From Bacteroides sp. (GTDB lineage: Bacteria > Bacteroidota > Bacteroidia > Bacteroidales > Bacteroidaceae), in contig JAMPDJ010000007.1 in assembly GCA_023665805.1 (NCBI GenBank), positions 55,218 to 119,217 on the forward strand: a stretch of 64,000 nt of DNA, written 5' to 3'. Below, piece by piece: positions 54,408 to 63,725 of the stretch. Position 1 is the first letter of the stretch, and every line of letters begins with the position of its first letter. A model generated the notes under the pieces. The model searched no databases and was not told where the DNA came from. It saw only the letters and a program-made list of their open reading frames with translations. The translations under genes were made by a program, and so were the position numbers.

Positions 54408-55235
54408 ATGAATAAACAATTCTCTATTATCACTTCAGTTTACAAGAACGATAAGCCGGAGTTTGTACGAGTGGCATTGGATAGCATGCTCGTGAATCAG
54501 AGCGTGAAGCCTACTGAGATTGTATTGATACGTGATGGTCCTGTGCCTGACGGTCTTGGTGAGTTACTCTCGGAATACGAATCAAAGTATCCAGATGTGA
54601 TGAACATCATCCGACTGGAGAAGAATGGCGGTCTTGGCAATGCCTTGCAGTTGGGTACTGAAACAGCTAAATACGACCTTGTAGCTCGTATGGATAGCGA
54701 TGATATATGTTTGCCTAACCGTTTCGAGAAGCAGTTGGCGTATATGAGGCAGCACCCTGATGTGGATATTGTTGGTGGTCAGATAACGGAGTTTATCGGT
54801 GATTCTGCCAATATCGTTGGTCAGCGTGTCGTACCTACTGATAATGAAACTATTTACGAGTACATGAAGAGCCGATGCGCTTTGAATCACGTTACAGTCA
54901 TGTTCCGCAAAGAGGCCGTGCTGCGTGTTGGCAACTATCAGGATTGGTTCTGGAATGAGGACTATTATCTGTGGGTACGCATGATGGCCGGCGGCTGCAA
55001 GTTCGGCAATGTGGAAGACGTGCTGGTTAATGTGCGTTCTGGTACTGATCAGTATGCTCGCCGTGGTGGTAGGAAGTACTATGAGAGCGAGAAAGGCATC
55101 CAGAAACTACTCTTAGAAAATGGCATGATCACTCGTACTAAGTATATGAAGAATGTGGCTGTGCGTTGGCTGCTACAGATAGCTATGCCGAACTGGTTGA
55201 GAGGCTGGTTTTTTAGAACATTTGCAAGAAATTAA
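54408..55235 (+). CDS. GT2-family glycosyltransferase
   Basis: 275 residues from ATG 54408, where 'MNKQFSIITSVYKNDKPEFV' begins; the frame is open from 54348. GT-A motifs: 'PTEIVLIRDGPVPDGLGEL', 'NGGLGNALQLGTETAKYDLV' and the DxD-containing 'ARMDSDDICLPNRFEKQL', then 'WNEDYYLWVRMMAGGCKF' with the ED-type acidic pair. It resembles amylovoran/galactosyltransferase-type GT2 enzymes. It follows the decayed region and precedes the broken acyltransferase. Confidence 0.9.
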   Translation: MNKQFSIITSVYKNDKPEFVRVALDSMLVNQSVKPTEIVLIRDGPVPDGLGELLSEYESKYPDVMNIIRLEKNGGLGNALQLGTETAKYDLVARMDSDDICLPNRFEKQLAYMRQHPDVDIVGGQITEFIGDSANIVGQRVVPTDNETIYEYMKSRCALNHVTVMFRKEAVLRVGNYQDWFWNEDYYLWVRMMAGGCKFGNVEDVLVNVRSGTDQYARRGGRKYYESEKGIQKLLLENGMITRTKYMKNVAVRWLLQIAMPNWLRGWFFRTFARN

Positions 55236-55245
55236 CGATTTGTAC

Positions 55246-56354
55246 ATGAAAGATACGCAATACAGGACTATTGAGTTTTTGAGATTTCTATGTGCCACGT
55301 TGGTTGTGTTAAGACACTCTGCCGGTGCACTTCATAGTTGTTCTTGGGGGGGGATTATATGACATTATAGTTTCGCTATTCACAAATGGTGTAACTGAAA
55401 TCTGTGTACCAACCTTCTTCCTTATTTCAGGTTACTTGTTCTATTCTAAGTTAGAAAAATGGAATTGGACCATATATAGTATCAAACTAAAGTCAAGGAC
55501 AAAGTCATTGGTTCTTCCTTATGTTGCATGGAATAGCATTAGCATTCCTTACTATCTACCTTTTATTGTATATACGTTCACATGACATGCCTTCATTTAT
55601 TGACGTTTGGGATAAAAATGGCGGTTTGTTACTGTTCTATAATTGCGCTAGAAAGGGAGTTGAAGCAGGTTCACTCAATCTGGCAGGTTATACTATGTAT
55701 ACGGGATTTCCATTGGATGGTCCGCTCTGGTTTGTACGTGATCTGATTATACTTGCCATATGTTCCCCTGTTTACTATTTCCTCATCAAGAAACTGAGGG
55801 TGGGTTGGCTGATTGTGACTTTCTTGGCATATGTTACTCGCATTTGGATTCCGTATGAAGGTCTGGGTGCCGTTGGTGTGTTCTATTTTTCGGCAGGTGC
55901 TTATCTCCGAATAAACGGTAAAGGCCTGGTGTATGCTTTCTATGATAAGCGAATGCTATACTATTTTACTGCACTGGTGATGCTGGTTGGGGTAGTTGTC
56001 TGCGATATTCGTTCGAGGGAGTATCATCTGTACGTAAGCCACTTGTTCACTTTCTTTGGTAGTATAGCATGTATTTGTGGCGTTGCCTCTTTATATAATC
56101 GTAACTGGTTAAAAGACTACAGTACACTAAGTGGTGCAAGTTTCATGATATTCGCTTTACATGGTGTGTGCCTTTTGTCCTTAGTCGGCAGTGTATTTGG
56201 ACTTGTCCCAATACACTCAGGCTGGTGGTGGATTTTCTCATACTTTGCGATAGCAAGTGTTACTGTAGCAATATGTGTTATTGCAGATATTCTTTTGAAA
56301 CAATATGTTCCATCTGCTTATGGTATTCTAACTGGTTTTAGAAAAAAGAAATGA
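55246..56354 (+). pseudogene. Acyltransferase_3-family gene with two frameshifts, one at a G8 tract
   Basis: ATG 55246 opens 'MKDTQYRTIEFLRFLCATLV', a standard acyltransferase_3 N-terminus with the conserved His in 'VLRHSAG'. Eight Gs at 55346-55353 shift it to a stop three codons later. Seven Gs would let it continue as 'GLYDIIVSLFTNGVTEICVP'. A second break near 55580 then moves the reading to the frame of 55521-56354 ('SFIDVWDKNGGLLLFYNC' onward), which has about eight membrane spans. The first break fits slippage; the second has no homopolymer, so the gene is probably inactive. Confidence 0.8.
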
Positions 56355-57442
56355 CATTGTTATTTTATGAATTAATTCGTTTATCTATAGGCGAGCAGCA
56401 GTACCTTTCTCGCGTGCCTACTGTACGTGACTGGGCTACTCTCTACGATATGGCCATGAAGCAGTCTCTGACAGGAGTGTGCTTCGCTGGCGTGCAACGG
56501 TTGTGTAACTCTGATGAAGGGTACTATGCCGGTATGCCAGAGCTGCAATACCTCACTTGGATGGGTATGGCTGCAAAGATACAGCAGAGGAATCAAGAGG
56601 TTAATAATCAGTGTGCTATTTTATGGAAGCGACTCACTGCCGATGGGTTGCGTTCTTGTATCCTGAAAGGACAGGGGGTAGCCCAGCTTTATGGTTCACT
56701 TTCCGGCCTGCGTCAGTCTGGCGACATAGACATTTGGATAGGCTGCAAAAAGGATGCCACCTTGGATTGGATAATGACACAGGGAGTGAACATTGGTAGC
56801 ATTGATTTGGTACATGCTCATGCTGATTTCTTTGAAGACACCGAAGTGGAGGTACATTCACAACCAAGCTGGATGTACTGGAGCAAGGCTGACAAGGTGT
56901 TGCAACGGTTCTGTCAGGAACAGGCAGAGAAGCAGTTTGCTAACCGTGATCAAAAAGTTAACTTCTCGTATCCTACAGTTGGTTTCAATATAGTATATCT
57001 CCTTGTGCATATCAACCGCCACATCTTTGAGGATGGTATCGGGTTACGTCAGTTAATGGATTATTACTTTACGCTAAAAGCATCAACGGATGCTCAACGC
57101 AAGGAGGCAATGTCGGTGCTCACTAAAATGGGTTTACAAAGGTTCGCTGGTGGCATTATGCACATTGAGCGCAAGGTGTTCAGGCTGGATGTTACATATA
57201 TGTTATGCGAACCAAATGAGCGCGAGGGTGATTTCCTTTTGCATGACATCATGATTGGTGGCAATTTCGGAACATATGACAATCGTACTAAATCATTCGC
57301 TACAAACGAACGATGGAAACGTGGCTGGTTCGCTATCAGACACAATATGCGCTATTTGACACACTATCCCAGCGAGGTTCTCTCCATACCATTCTGGAAG
57401 TTATGGCACTACTGCTGGAGAAAAAGGAAAGGTTATTTATAA
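56351..57442 (+). CDS. Nucleotidyltransferase-fold protein (NTP_transf_5 type)
   Basis: 363 residues. The nucleotidyltransferase motif is at about 95-130: 'LRSCILKGQGVAQLYGSL' followed by 'RQSGDIDIWIG' with the two metal-binding Asp. This is the pattern of the uncharacterised nucleotidyltransferase family common in Bacteroides capsule clusters. A helical C-terminal part includes 'YLLVHINRHIFEDGIGLRQL'. It overlaps the end of the acyltransferase by four bases. The transferred group is unknown. Confidence 0.85.
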   Translation: MTLLFYELIRLSIGEQQYLSRVPTVRDWATLYDMAMKQSLTGVCFAGVQRLCNSDEGYYAGMPELQYLTWMGMAAKIQQRNQEVNNQCAILWKRLTADGLRSCILKGQGVAQLYGSLSGLRQSGDIDIWIGCKKDATLDWIMTQGVNIGSIDLVHAHADFFEDTEVEVHSQPSWMYWSKADKVLQRFCQEQAEKQFANRDQKVNFSYPTVGFNIVYLLVHINRHIFEDGIGLRQLMDYYFTLKASTDAQRKEAMSVLTKMGLQRFAGGIMHIERKVFRLDVTYMLCEPNEREGDFLLHDIMIGGNFGTYDNRTKSFATNERWKRGWFAIRHNMRYLTHYPSEVLSIPFWKLWHYCWRKRKGYL

Positions 57443-57453
57443 ACTAACAAGTC

Positions 57454-58083
57454 ATGATACATTCAAAGAAAGAGTTGGACTTCTACATAGCTGCTGATTA
57501 TATGATGAATAGAGGGTTCTTTGAGAAGCCATTAATGTTTCGAGTCAAACATTGGTTCATTAGAGATTATACAATGGAGTTCCTTGTAGCTATGAGACGT
57601 TATTCCTATTACTCCCAAATATGGAGACGGGGGGGCAATAGAAACATCATTCACTTGATCAAAAAGGTTTACAATGCATTTAAATACAAAAGGCTAGGCC
57701 TAAAGCTAGGGTTTGATATTGGCCAGGATGTGTTCGGATATGGCTTGCTTATTCCTCATTATGGTACAATCGTAGTTGGCAATAGCAACAGAGTTGGCAA
57801 CTATGCAGTTCTACATACTTCAACTTGTATCAGTGGGAATGGTAAAGTTATTGGCGATGCTTTATATCTCTCAACGGGTGCAAAACTAACCACAAAGCTT
57901 ACGTTGGGTAACAATGTATGCGTTGCAGCAAACAGTGTTGTCACAAAATCCTATGGAGACAATATCTTACTTACAGGTATGCCTGCATCTATAAAAAAGG
58001 AAGAGGTTGCATGGTATAAAAGAGATGGCTTTGAAGACAGAGTCAAAGCCATTGAAAAATTGAAACAATCAATGAATCTTTAA
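57454..58083 (+). CDS. Serine acetyltransferase-like hexapeptide transferase, with in-frame G7 tract
   Basis: 209 residues. The C-terminal 110 residues carry hexapeptide repeats ('LIPHYGTIVVGNSNRVGNYA', 'TLGNNVCVAANSVVTKSYGD') with the His of 'PHYGTIVV', as in serine O-acetyltransferase-type enzymes. An N-terminal helical region precedes them. In a capsule locus it more likely acetylates a sugar than serine. Seven Gs at 57629-57635 encode Arg-Gly-Gly in frame, so the gene is intact here but could shift by slippage. Confidence 0.88.
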   Translation: MIHSKKELDFYIAADYMMNRGFFEKPLMFRVKHWFIRDYTMEFLVAMRRYSYYSQIWRRGGNRNIIHLIKKVYNAFKYKRLGLKLGFDIGQDVFGYGLLIPHYGTIVVGNSNRVGNYAVLHTSTCISGNGKVIGDALYLSTGAKLTTKLTLGNNVCVAANSVVTKSYGDNILLTGMPASIKKEEVAWYKRDGFEDRVKAIEKLKQSMNL

Positions 58084-58088
58084 TAAAT

Positions 58089-58742
58089 ATGATATTAAAA
58101 AGACTTTTTGACATCTTGGCAAGTTTCTTTGGTTTGCTGTTTTTGTGGCCTGTATTGCTGATTGTGGCCATAATGGTGAAGGTTAAAATGCCGGGAGGAC
58201 CTGCGTTCTTCTGTCAGAAGCGAGTTGGTAAAGATGGTCAGTTGTTCACTTGCCATAAGTTCAGGTCGATGACGGTGAAGCATAGCGGTAGCAGTGTGAG
58301 TGTAGCTGGTGACAGCCGTATCACTCCGTTTGGAGCCACCCTGCGTCACTATAAGTTGGATGAACTACCTGAGCTTTGGGACGTGCTTATTGGCAACATG
58401 TCGTTCGTTGGGCCTCGCCCGGATGTACCCGGATATGCAGACCAGTTGCAGGGGGATGATAGGGTCGTGCTGAAATTGCGCCCCGGAATAACTGGCCCTG
58501 CAACGCTAAAGTATCGCCTCGAAGACGAAATGATTTCCGCTTACGTTGCAGAGCGTCAGGCTACCGGTGACACTCGTGATGCGCAGGCTATCGCCGTGGA
58601 ATACAATGACAACGTAATCTATCCCGATAAAGTGCGTTTGAACAAGTATTACTATGAACACTACTCATTTGTGAAAGACATACAAATGATTTTTGCAACC
58701 GTTCTTGGTTTTAAGGTGCTGTTTGCTGGTGAAGAGATTTAA
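58089..58742 (+). CDS. Initiating sugar-phosphate transferase (bacterial sugar transferase, PglC/WbaP type)
   Basis: 217 residues. One N-terminal hydrophobic segment ('ILASFFGLLFLWPVLLIVAI') is followed by the catalytic core 'KVKMPGGPAFFCQKRVGKDG', 'HKFRSMTVKHSG' and 'LRHYKLDELPELWDVLIGNM', then 'SFVGPRPDVPGYADQL'. It transfers a sugar-1-phosphate to undecaprenyl phosphate and starts the repeat unit. As often in Bacteroidales, this initiating gene stands at the end of the capsule operon. It is the last intact gene before the terminator. Confidence 0.92.
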   Translation: MILKRLFDILASFFGLLFLWPVLLIVAIMVKVKMPGGPAFFCQKRVGKDGQLFTCHKFRSMTVKHSGSSVSVAGDSRITPFGATLRHYKLDELPELWDVLIGNMSFVGPRPDVPGYADQLQGDDRVVLKLRPGITGPATLKYRLEDEMISAYVAERQATGDTRDAQAIAVEYNDNVIYPDKVRLNKYYYEHYSFVKDIQMIFATVLGFKVLFAGEEI

Positions 58743-58755
58743 GACAAATAAGGTA

Positions 58756-58833
58756 ATGAAGTACATAAAAGCATTGTGGCAATTCTGCACTTACCTCTTT
58801 GTCCCCAGGATGGGACGACAAAGACGCAGGTAA
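58756..58833 (+). CDS. Very short open frame after the capsule operon
   Basis: 25 codons beginning MKYIKALWQFCTYLFVPRMG and ending in four Arg-rich residues. It could be a small peptide or the relic of a lost gene's 5' end. Support is limited to its position and an AAGGT-like stretch before the ATG. Confidence 0.2.
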   Translation: MKYIKALWQFCTYLFVPRMGRQRRR

Positions 58834-58866
58834 TGGGCATGCCGTGAACAATTACCCATATATTGC

Positions 58867-58898
58867 AGAGCAAACCTTGTGTGTTTGCTCTTTTTTTT
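58867..58898 (+). terminator. Intrinsic terminator of the capsule operon
   Basis: 9-bp perfect stem (agagcaaac/gtttgctct) with a 7-base loop, followed by a run of Ts to 58898. It is the best intrinsic terminator in the window. Confidence 0.85.
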
Positions 58899-58907
58899 GT
58901 AGCTTTG
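58877..58907 (+). promoter_or_regulatory. Promoter of the carboxynorspermidine dehydrogenase gene
   Basis: TTG at 58877-58879 and TAGCTTTG at 58900-58907, separated by 20 bases. The upstream box lies inside the terminator loop. Confidence 0.65.
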
Positions 58908-58940
58908 CATGGAATTGAATTGACAACAAAAAGGTAATAA

Positions 58941-60176
58941 ATGGGAAAGGTACTGATTGTCGGCGCGGGTGGCGTCGCTACAGTGGCAGCGCACAAGGTC
59001 TGCCAAAACAAGGATGTGTTCACCGAAGTGATGATTGCCAGTCGCACCAAATCCAAGTGCGATGCCTTGGCTGAGATACTCAATGCCAAGTATGGCACGA
59101 ACGTGACTACCGCACAGGTGGATGCCGACAAAGTGGATGAACTTGTGGCACTGTTTTCAAGCTACAAGCCTGAGTTGGTAATTAACCTGGCATTGCCTTA
59201 TCAGGATCTCACCATCATGGAGGCATGTCTGCAAACAGGGTGCAACTATATGGACACTGCCAACTATGAGCCAAAGGACGAGGCGCACTTTGAATACTCT
59301 TGGCAGTGGGCCTACCGTGAGCGTTTCGAGAAAGCAGGCCTATGCGCCATCTTGGGTTGTGGTTTTGACCCTGGTGTCACCAGCATCTACACTGCGTATG
59401 CCGCCAAGCATCATTTCCGTGAAATGCATTATCTGGACATAGTGGACTGCAATGCCGGAAACCATCACAAGGCGTTTGCAACCAATTTCAATCCCGAAAT
59501 CAATATCCGCGAAATTACGCAGAAGGGACTTTACTATGAGAACGGCAAATACGTGGAAACCGAGCCTATGGAAATCCACAAGCCCCTCACCTACCCCGGC
59601 ATAGGCCCCAAGGAAAGCTACCTTCTGCATCACGAGGAGATAGAGTCTCTGGTAATAAATTTCCCGACTATCAAGCGTGCACGTTTCTGGATGACTTTCG
59701 GCCAGCAATATCTCACCTATCTGGATGTAATTCAGAACATCGGCATGGCTCGTATAGATGAAGTGGAGTACAAGGCTCCCAAAGCCGATGGTACAGGTGA
59801 AGAGACGGTAAAGATTGTTCCTCTGCAGTTCCTTAAGGCCGTGTTGCCCAATCCTCAGGACTTGGGGCAGAACTACGATGGCGAAACCTCCATTGGTTGT
59901 CGCATACGAGGCATTGGCAATGACGGCAAAGAGCACACTTACTATGTCTACAACAATTGCTCACATCAGGCCGCCTATGAGGAGACCGGCATGCAGGGAG
60001 TAAGTTATACCACAGGCGTGCCTGCCATGATAGGTGCCATGATGTTCCTCAAGGGCATTTGGAGCAAACCCGGTGTGCACAACGTAGAGGAGTTCGACCC
60101 CGATCCTTTCATGGAAGAATTGAACAAGCAGGGGTTGCCTTGGCATGAGATTCACGATGGCGATCTGGAATTGTAA
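58941..60176 (+). CDS. Carboxynorspermidine dehydrogenase (saccharopine dehydrogenase family)
   Basis: 411 residues. N-terminal Rossmann motif 'VLIVGAGGVATVAAHKVCQN' for NADPH, 'YMDTANYEPKDEAHFEYSWQ' and 'AILGCGFDPGVTSIYTAYAA' are typical of the carboxynorspermidine/carboxyspermidine dehydrogenase branch. This enzyme joins aspartate semialdehyde to a diamine in the alternative spermidine pathway used by Bacteroidetes. A plain saccharopine dehydrogenase (Lys1-like) is the other possible label. It has its own promoter and lies 49 bases ahead of recA. Confidence 0.88.
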   Translation: MGKVLIVGAGGVATVAAHKVCQNKDVFTEVMIASRTKSKCDALAEILNAKYGTNVTTAQVDADKVDELVALFSSYKPELVINLALPYQDLTIMEACLQTGCNYMDTANYEPKDEAHFEYSWQWAYRERFEKAGLCAILGCGFDPGVTSIYTAYAAKHHFREMHYLDIVDCNAGNHHKAFATNFNPEINIREITQKGLYYENGKYVETEPMEIHKPLTYPGIGPKESYLLHHEEIESLVINFPTIKRARFWMTFGQQYLTYLDVIQNIGMARIDEVEYKAPKADGTGEETVKIVPLQFLKAVLPNPQDLGQNYDGETSIGCRIRGIGNDGKEHTYYVYNNCSHQAAYEETGMQGVSYTTGVPAMIGAMMFLKGIWSKPGVHNVEEFDPDPFMEELNKQGLPWHEIHDGDLEL

Positions 60177-60225
60177 TCCTTCTCACGCGTGAACATTTAT
60201 TATATTATATAAGAACAATCGTAAC

Positions 60226-61254
60226 ATGGCAAAAGAAAAACAACCGATAGAAATAGACGAAAAAGCCGCCAAGTTGAAAGCCTTGGAAGCAGCCTTGGGC
60301 AAAATAGAGAAAGACTTCGGCAAAGGCAGCATAATGAAACTGGGCGACCAAAAGGTGGAAGAACTGGAGGTCATACCTTCCGGCTCCATCTCCCTCAATC
60401 ATGCCTTGGGCGTTGGTGGCTATCCCAAGGGCAGAATCATAGAGATTTACGGCCCGGAGAGTTCAGGCAAGACGACCTTGGCACTACATGCCATGGCAGA
60501 GGCACAGAAGATGGGAGGCATAGCGGCTTTCATCGATGCAGAACATGCATTTGATCGTTTCTATGCCGAGCACTTGGGCGTGGACGTGGACAATCTGCTC
60601 ATCTCCCAACCTGACAATGGCGAACAGGCATTGGAAATCGCGGACCAGCTCATACGTTCGGCCGCTGTAGACATCATTGTAGTGGACTCCGTGGCTGCTC
60701 TTACTCCAAAAGCCGAGATAGAGGGAGACATGGGCGAGAACAAGGTAGGTCTGCAAGCACGCCTCATGAGCCAGGCTCTGCGCAAACTAACATCCACCAT
60801 AGCAAAGACCAACACCACATGCATCTTTATCAACCAGTTGCGCGAGAAGATAGGATTGATGTTCGGCAACCCCGAGACCACTACTGGTGGTAATGCCTTG
60901 AAGTTCTATGCCAGCGTGCGCTTGGACATCCGCAAGTCTACCCCAATCAAGGATGGAGAAGATGTCCTGGGACACCTGACCAAGGTAAAAGTGGTGAAGA
61001 ACAAGGTAGCTCCCCCGTTCCGCAGAGCAGAGTTCGAGATATACTTCGGCGAGGGAATCAGCCGTCCGTCCGAAATATTCAACTTGGCCGTGGACATGAA
61101 TATCATCAAGAAGAGCGGTAGCTGGTTTAGCTACAATGACAGTAAACTTGGGCAGGGCGCAGAAGTGGCCAAGGCCATAGTGCGCGACAATCCGGAACTC
61201 TTGGAAGAAATTGCTGCCAAGGTGACGGAAAACTTGGCAACAAAGCACGAATAA
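60226..61254 (+). CDS. recA: Recombinase A
   Basis: 342 residues, typical RecA length. Walker A is '[17 protein letters not shown]' and Walker B is '[12 protein letters not shown]'. Loop and signature sequences '[20 protein letters not shown]' and '[20 protein letters not shown]' are present. It catalyses homologous strand exchange and triggers LexA-type self-cleavage. No SOS box can be identified by eye upstream. It is followed by a hairpin. Confidence 0.97.
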   Translation: MAKEKQPIEIDEKAAKLKALEAALGKIEKDFGKGSIMKLGDQKVEELEVIPSGSISLNHALGVGGYPKGRIIEIYGPESSGKTTLALHAMAEAQKMGGIAAFIDAEHAFDRFYAEHLGVDVDNLLISQPDNGEQALEIADQLIRSAAVDIIVVDSVAALTPKAEIEGDMGENKVGLQARLMSQALRKLTSTIAKTNTTCIFINQLREKIGLMFGNPETTTGGNALKFYASVRLDIRKSTPIKDGEDVLGHLTKVKVVKNKVAPPFRRAEFEIYFGEGISRPSEIFNLAVDMNIIKKSGSWFSYNDSKLGQGAEVAKAIVRDNPELLEEIAAKVTENLATKHE

Positions 61255-61282
61255 ACTGACAAACTGACATATTACACCTCAT

Positions 61283-61320
61283 ACGCAAGGCTCGGTTCCA
61301 TTTTGGCACGAGCCTTGCGT
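61283..61320 (+). terminator. Hairpin after recA
   Basis: 12-bp perfect stem (acgcaaggctcg/cgagccttgcgt) with a 14-base loop, 28 bases after the recA stop; only a weak T-rich tail follows. Confidence 0.65.
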
Positions 61321-61436
61321 TGTATATAGCGAGGACATCGGTTTTGGGGGTGTTCCCTATAAAACACCTTCTCCGCCCCTCATACCTAACAAGAATACAA
61401 AAAACAATTGCAAACGAAAATAAAACTGATATAAAT

Positions 61437-63341
61437 ATGGGAAAGATTATTGGAATTGACTTAGGTACTACAAACTCTTGTGTATCTGTTTACGAGGGCA
61501 ACGAGCCCGTGGTTATTACCAACAGCGAAGGCAAACGCACCACACCGTCTATTGTGGCATTTGTAGATGGCGGCGAGCGTAAAGTGGGAGATCCCGCCAA
61601 GCGTCAGGCCATAACCAACCCCAAGAAGACAATTTTCTCCATTAAGCGTTTCATGGGTGAGACCTATGATCAGGTGAGCAAGGAAATCAGCCGCGTACCT
61701 TACACAGTGGTGAGAGGCGACAACAACACTCCACGCGTGGACATTGATGGCCGCCAGTATACTCCTCAGGAGTTGAGCGCCATGATTCTGCAGAAAATGA
61801 AAAAGACAGCCGAAGACTATCTCGGCCAGGAGGTAACAGAGGCCGTCATCACCGTACCGGCATACTTCTCCGACTCTCAACGTCAGGCTACCAAAGAGGC
61901 TGGTCAGATTGCCGGCTTGGAAGTAAAACGTATCGTCAACGAACCAACAGCGGCAGCATTGGCCTATGGCGTTGACAAGGACGGCAAGGACATGAAGGTG
62001 GCTGTATTCGACCTTGGCGGAGGCACTTTCGATATTTCCATTCTGGAGTTCGGCGGTGGTGTCTTCGAGGTACTATCAACCAATGGTGACACCCATTTGG
62101 GTGGCGATGACTTCGACCAGGTAATCATTGATTGGTTGACAAAAGGCTTCAAGGCAGAGGAAGGAATAGACCTTTCCAAAGACCCCATGGCCATGCAGCG
62201 TCTCAAGGAAGCCGCAGAGAAAGCAAAGATTGAACTTTCCAGCACCACCTCCACGGAAATCAACCTACCCTACATCACAGCTGATGGCGGTGTACCTAAA
62301 CACTTGGTAAAGACTCTCAGCCGCAGCGAATTTGAGCGTTTGGCCGACAACCTCATTCAAGCTTGTAAGATTCCTTGCCAGAACGCAATGCGCGATGCAG
62401 GTCTCTCTAACTCCGACATCGATGAAGTCATACTTGTGGGCGGTTCTACCCGTATCCCGGCTGTTCAGAAGATGGTTGCAGACTTCTTCGGCAAGGAACC
62501 TTCAAAGGGTGTCAACCCGGACGAGGTTGTAGCTCTCGGTGCTGCTATTCAGGGTGCTTCTCTATCTGGCGAGAAGAGCGACATAGTACTCCTTGACGTT
62601 ACTCCACTGTCAATGGGTATCGAGACCATGGGTGGTGTGATGACCAAGCTCATTGACGCCAACTCTACCATCCCTTGCAAAAAGAGCGAAGTGTTCTCTA
62701 CTGCAGCCGACAACCAAACCGCAGTTACAATCCATGTACTTCAGGGTGAACGCCCCATGGCAAGCCAAAACAAAAGTGTAGGTCAGTTCAATCTGGACGG
62801 CATTGCCCCTGCACGTCGCGGAGTTCCTCAGATTGAGGTGACCTTCGACATTGATGCCAACGGTATCCTCAACGTATCAGCCAAGGACAAGGCCACCGGC
62901 AAGGAGCAGCACATCACCATCACGGCCTCTTCCGGTCTCTCCAAGGAGGAAATCGAACGCATGAAGGCTGAGGCTGAAGCAAATGCGGATGCCGACAAGA
63001 AAGAGCGCGAGAAAATAGACAAGCTCAATCAAGCCGACTCTCTAATCTTCCAGACCGAGAACATGCTCAAAGATTCCGGTGACAAGATTCCAGCAGATGT
63101 TAAATCAGAAGTAGAAGCCGCTCTTGAGAAGATGCGCACAGCCCACAAGGCTCAGGACATCCCTGCCATAGATGCCGCCATGACAGAACTTCAAACAGCT
63201 GCAGCCAAGCTGTATCAAGCTCAACAGCAAGCCGGTCCCACCCCAGACATGAACAGTGGATGCAATAGTAACTGCAACTCTGGTTCACAGCAAAATGGCA
63301 ATGATGACATCCAAGATGCAGATTTTGAGGAAGTGAAGTAA
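61437..63341 (+). CDS. dnaK: Chaperone DnaK (Hsp70)
   Basis: 634 residues from ATG 61437; the open frame reaches back to 61320, but '[20 protein letters not shown]' is the canonical start. The ATPase domain shows '[20 protein letters not shown]' and '[18 protein letters not shown]'. The substrate-binding domain starts near '[16 protein letters not shown]'. The C-terminus ends in the usual acidic motif (DADFEEVK), after a linker unusually rich in Asn and Ser with two Cys. No dnaJ or grpE is adjacent. Heat-shock promoter elements were not identified. Confidence 0.97.
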   Translation: MGKIIGIDLGTTNSCVSVYEGNEPVVITNSEGKRTTPSIVAFVDGGERKVGDPAKRQAITNPKKTIFSIKRFMGETYDQVSKEISRVPYTVVRGDNNTPRVDIDGRQYTPQELSAMILQKMKKTAEDYLGQEVTEAVITVPAYFSDSQRQATKEAGQIAGLEVKRIVNEPTAAALAYGVDKDGKDMKVAVFDLGGGTFDISILEFGGGVFEVLSTNGDTHLGGDDFDQVIIDWLTKGFKAEEGIDLSKDPMAMQRLKEAAEKAKIELSSTTSTEINLPYITADGGVPKHLVKTLSRSEFERLADNLIQACKIPCQNAMRDAGLSNSDIDEVILVGGSTRIPAVQKMVADFFGKEPSKGVNPDEVVALGAAIQGASLSGEKSDIVLLDVTPLSMGIETMGGVMTKLIDANSTIPCKKSEVFSTAADNQTAVTIHVLQGERPMASQNKSVGQFNLDGIAPARRGVPQIEVTFDIDANGILNVSAKDKATGKEQHITITASSGLSKEEIERMKAEAEANADADKKEREKIDKLNQADSLIFQTENMLKDSGDKIPADVKSEVEAALEKMRTAHKAQDIPAIDAAMTELQTAAAKLYQAQQQAGPTPDMNSGCNSNCNSGSQQNGNDDIQDADFEEVK

Positions 63342-63365
63342 ATTTGATAAACAAACAAAAACAAG

Positions 63366-63400
63366 AAATCCGTGTAACCCATGCAGTTACACGGATTTTT
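63366..63400 (+). terminator. Intrinsic terminator of dnaK
   Basis: 13-bp perfect stem (aaatccgtgtaac/gttacacggattt), 7-base loop, then a T-rich run. It lies 24 bases after the stop. Confidence 0.85.
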
Positions 63401-63725
63401 CTTTGTGTCAAAATTCGTAACTCTTTGCTCGTTTTCGTATTTTTATCGTATCTTTTCTTTCATAATTTTCTTCATTTTGCAAATGTATCAAACTTGCAGA
63501 AATCATCTGCCATACAGAATATTTCTATAACTTTGTCCTCGGTGAGCATAGCTATTATTGCCTGTAATACTTTGTATTTGAACATTATAAATATTATAAC
63601 AAATTTCGCTAATCACCAAATTCATGAGTACTTATAATTCATCGAACTCACGTTAATTTAAACTTGTCAAAAAGGAAATGAGACATAAACAGTGTCTTTA
63701 AATTAGTTTATGATTGTCTATATTC
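63401..63725. other. AT-rich intergenic stretch
   Basis: I see no supported gene, repeat or RNA here. The one plus-strand frame across it (from 63344) reads through the dnaK terminator and has no coding character. Confidence 0.4.

Noticed and set aside
61320..61436. N-terminal extension of DnaK by 39 residues
   Set aside because: The extension is basic and unlike any DnaK, and overlaps the recA hairpin tail; the canonical start is the Met at 61437.
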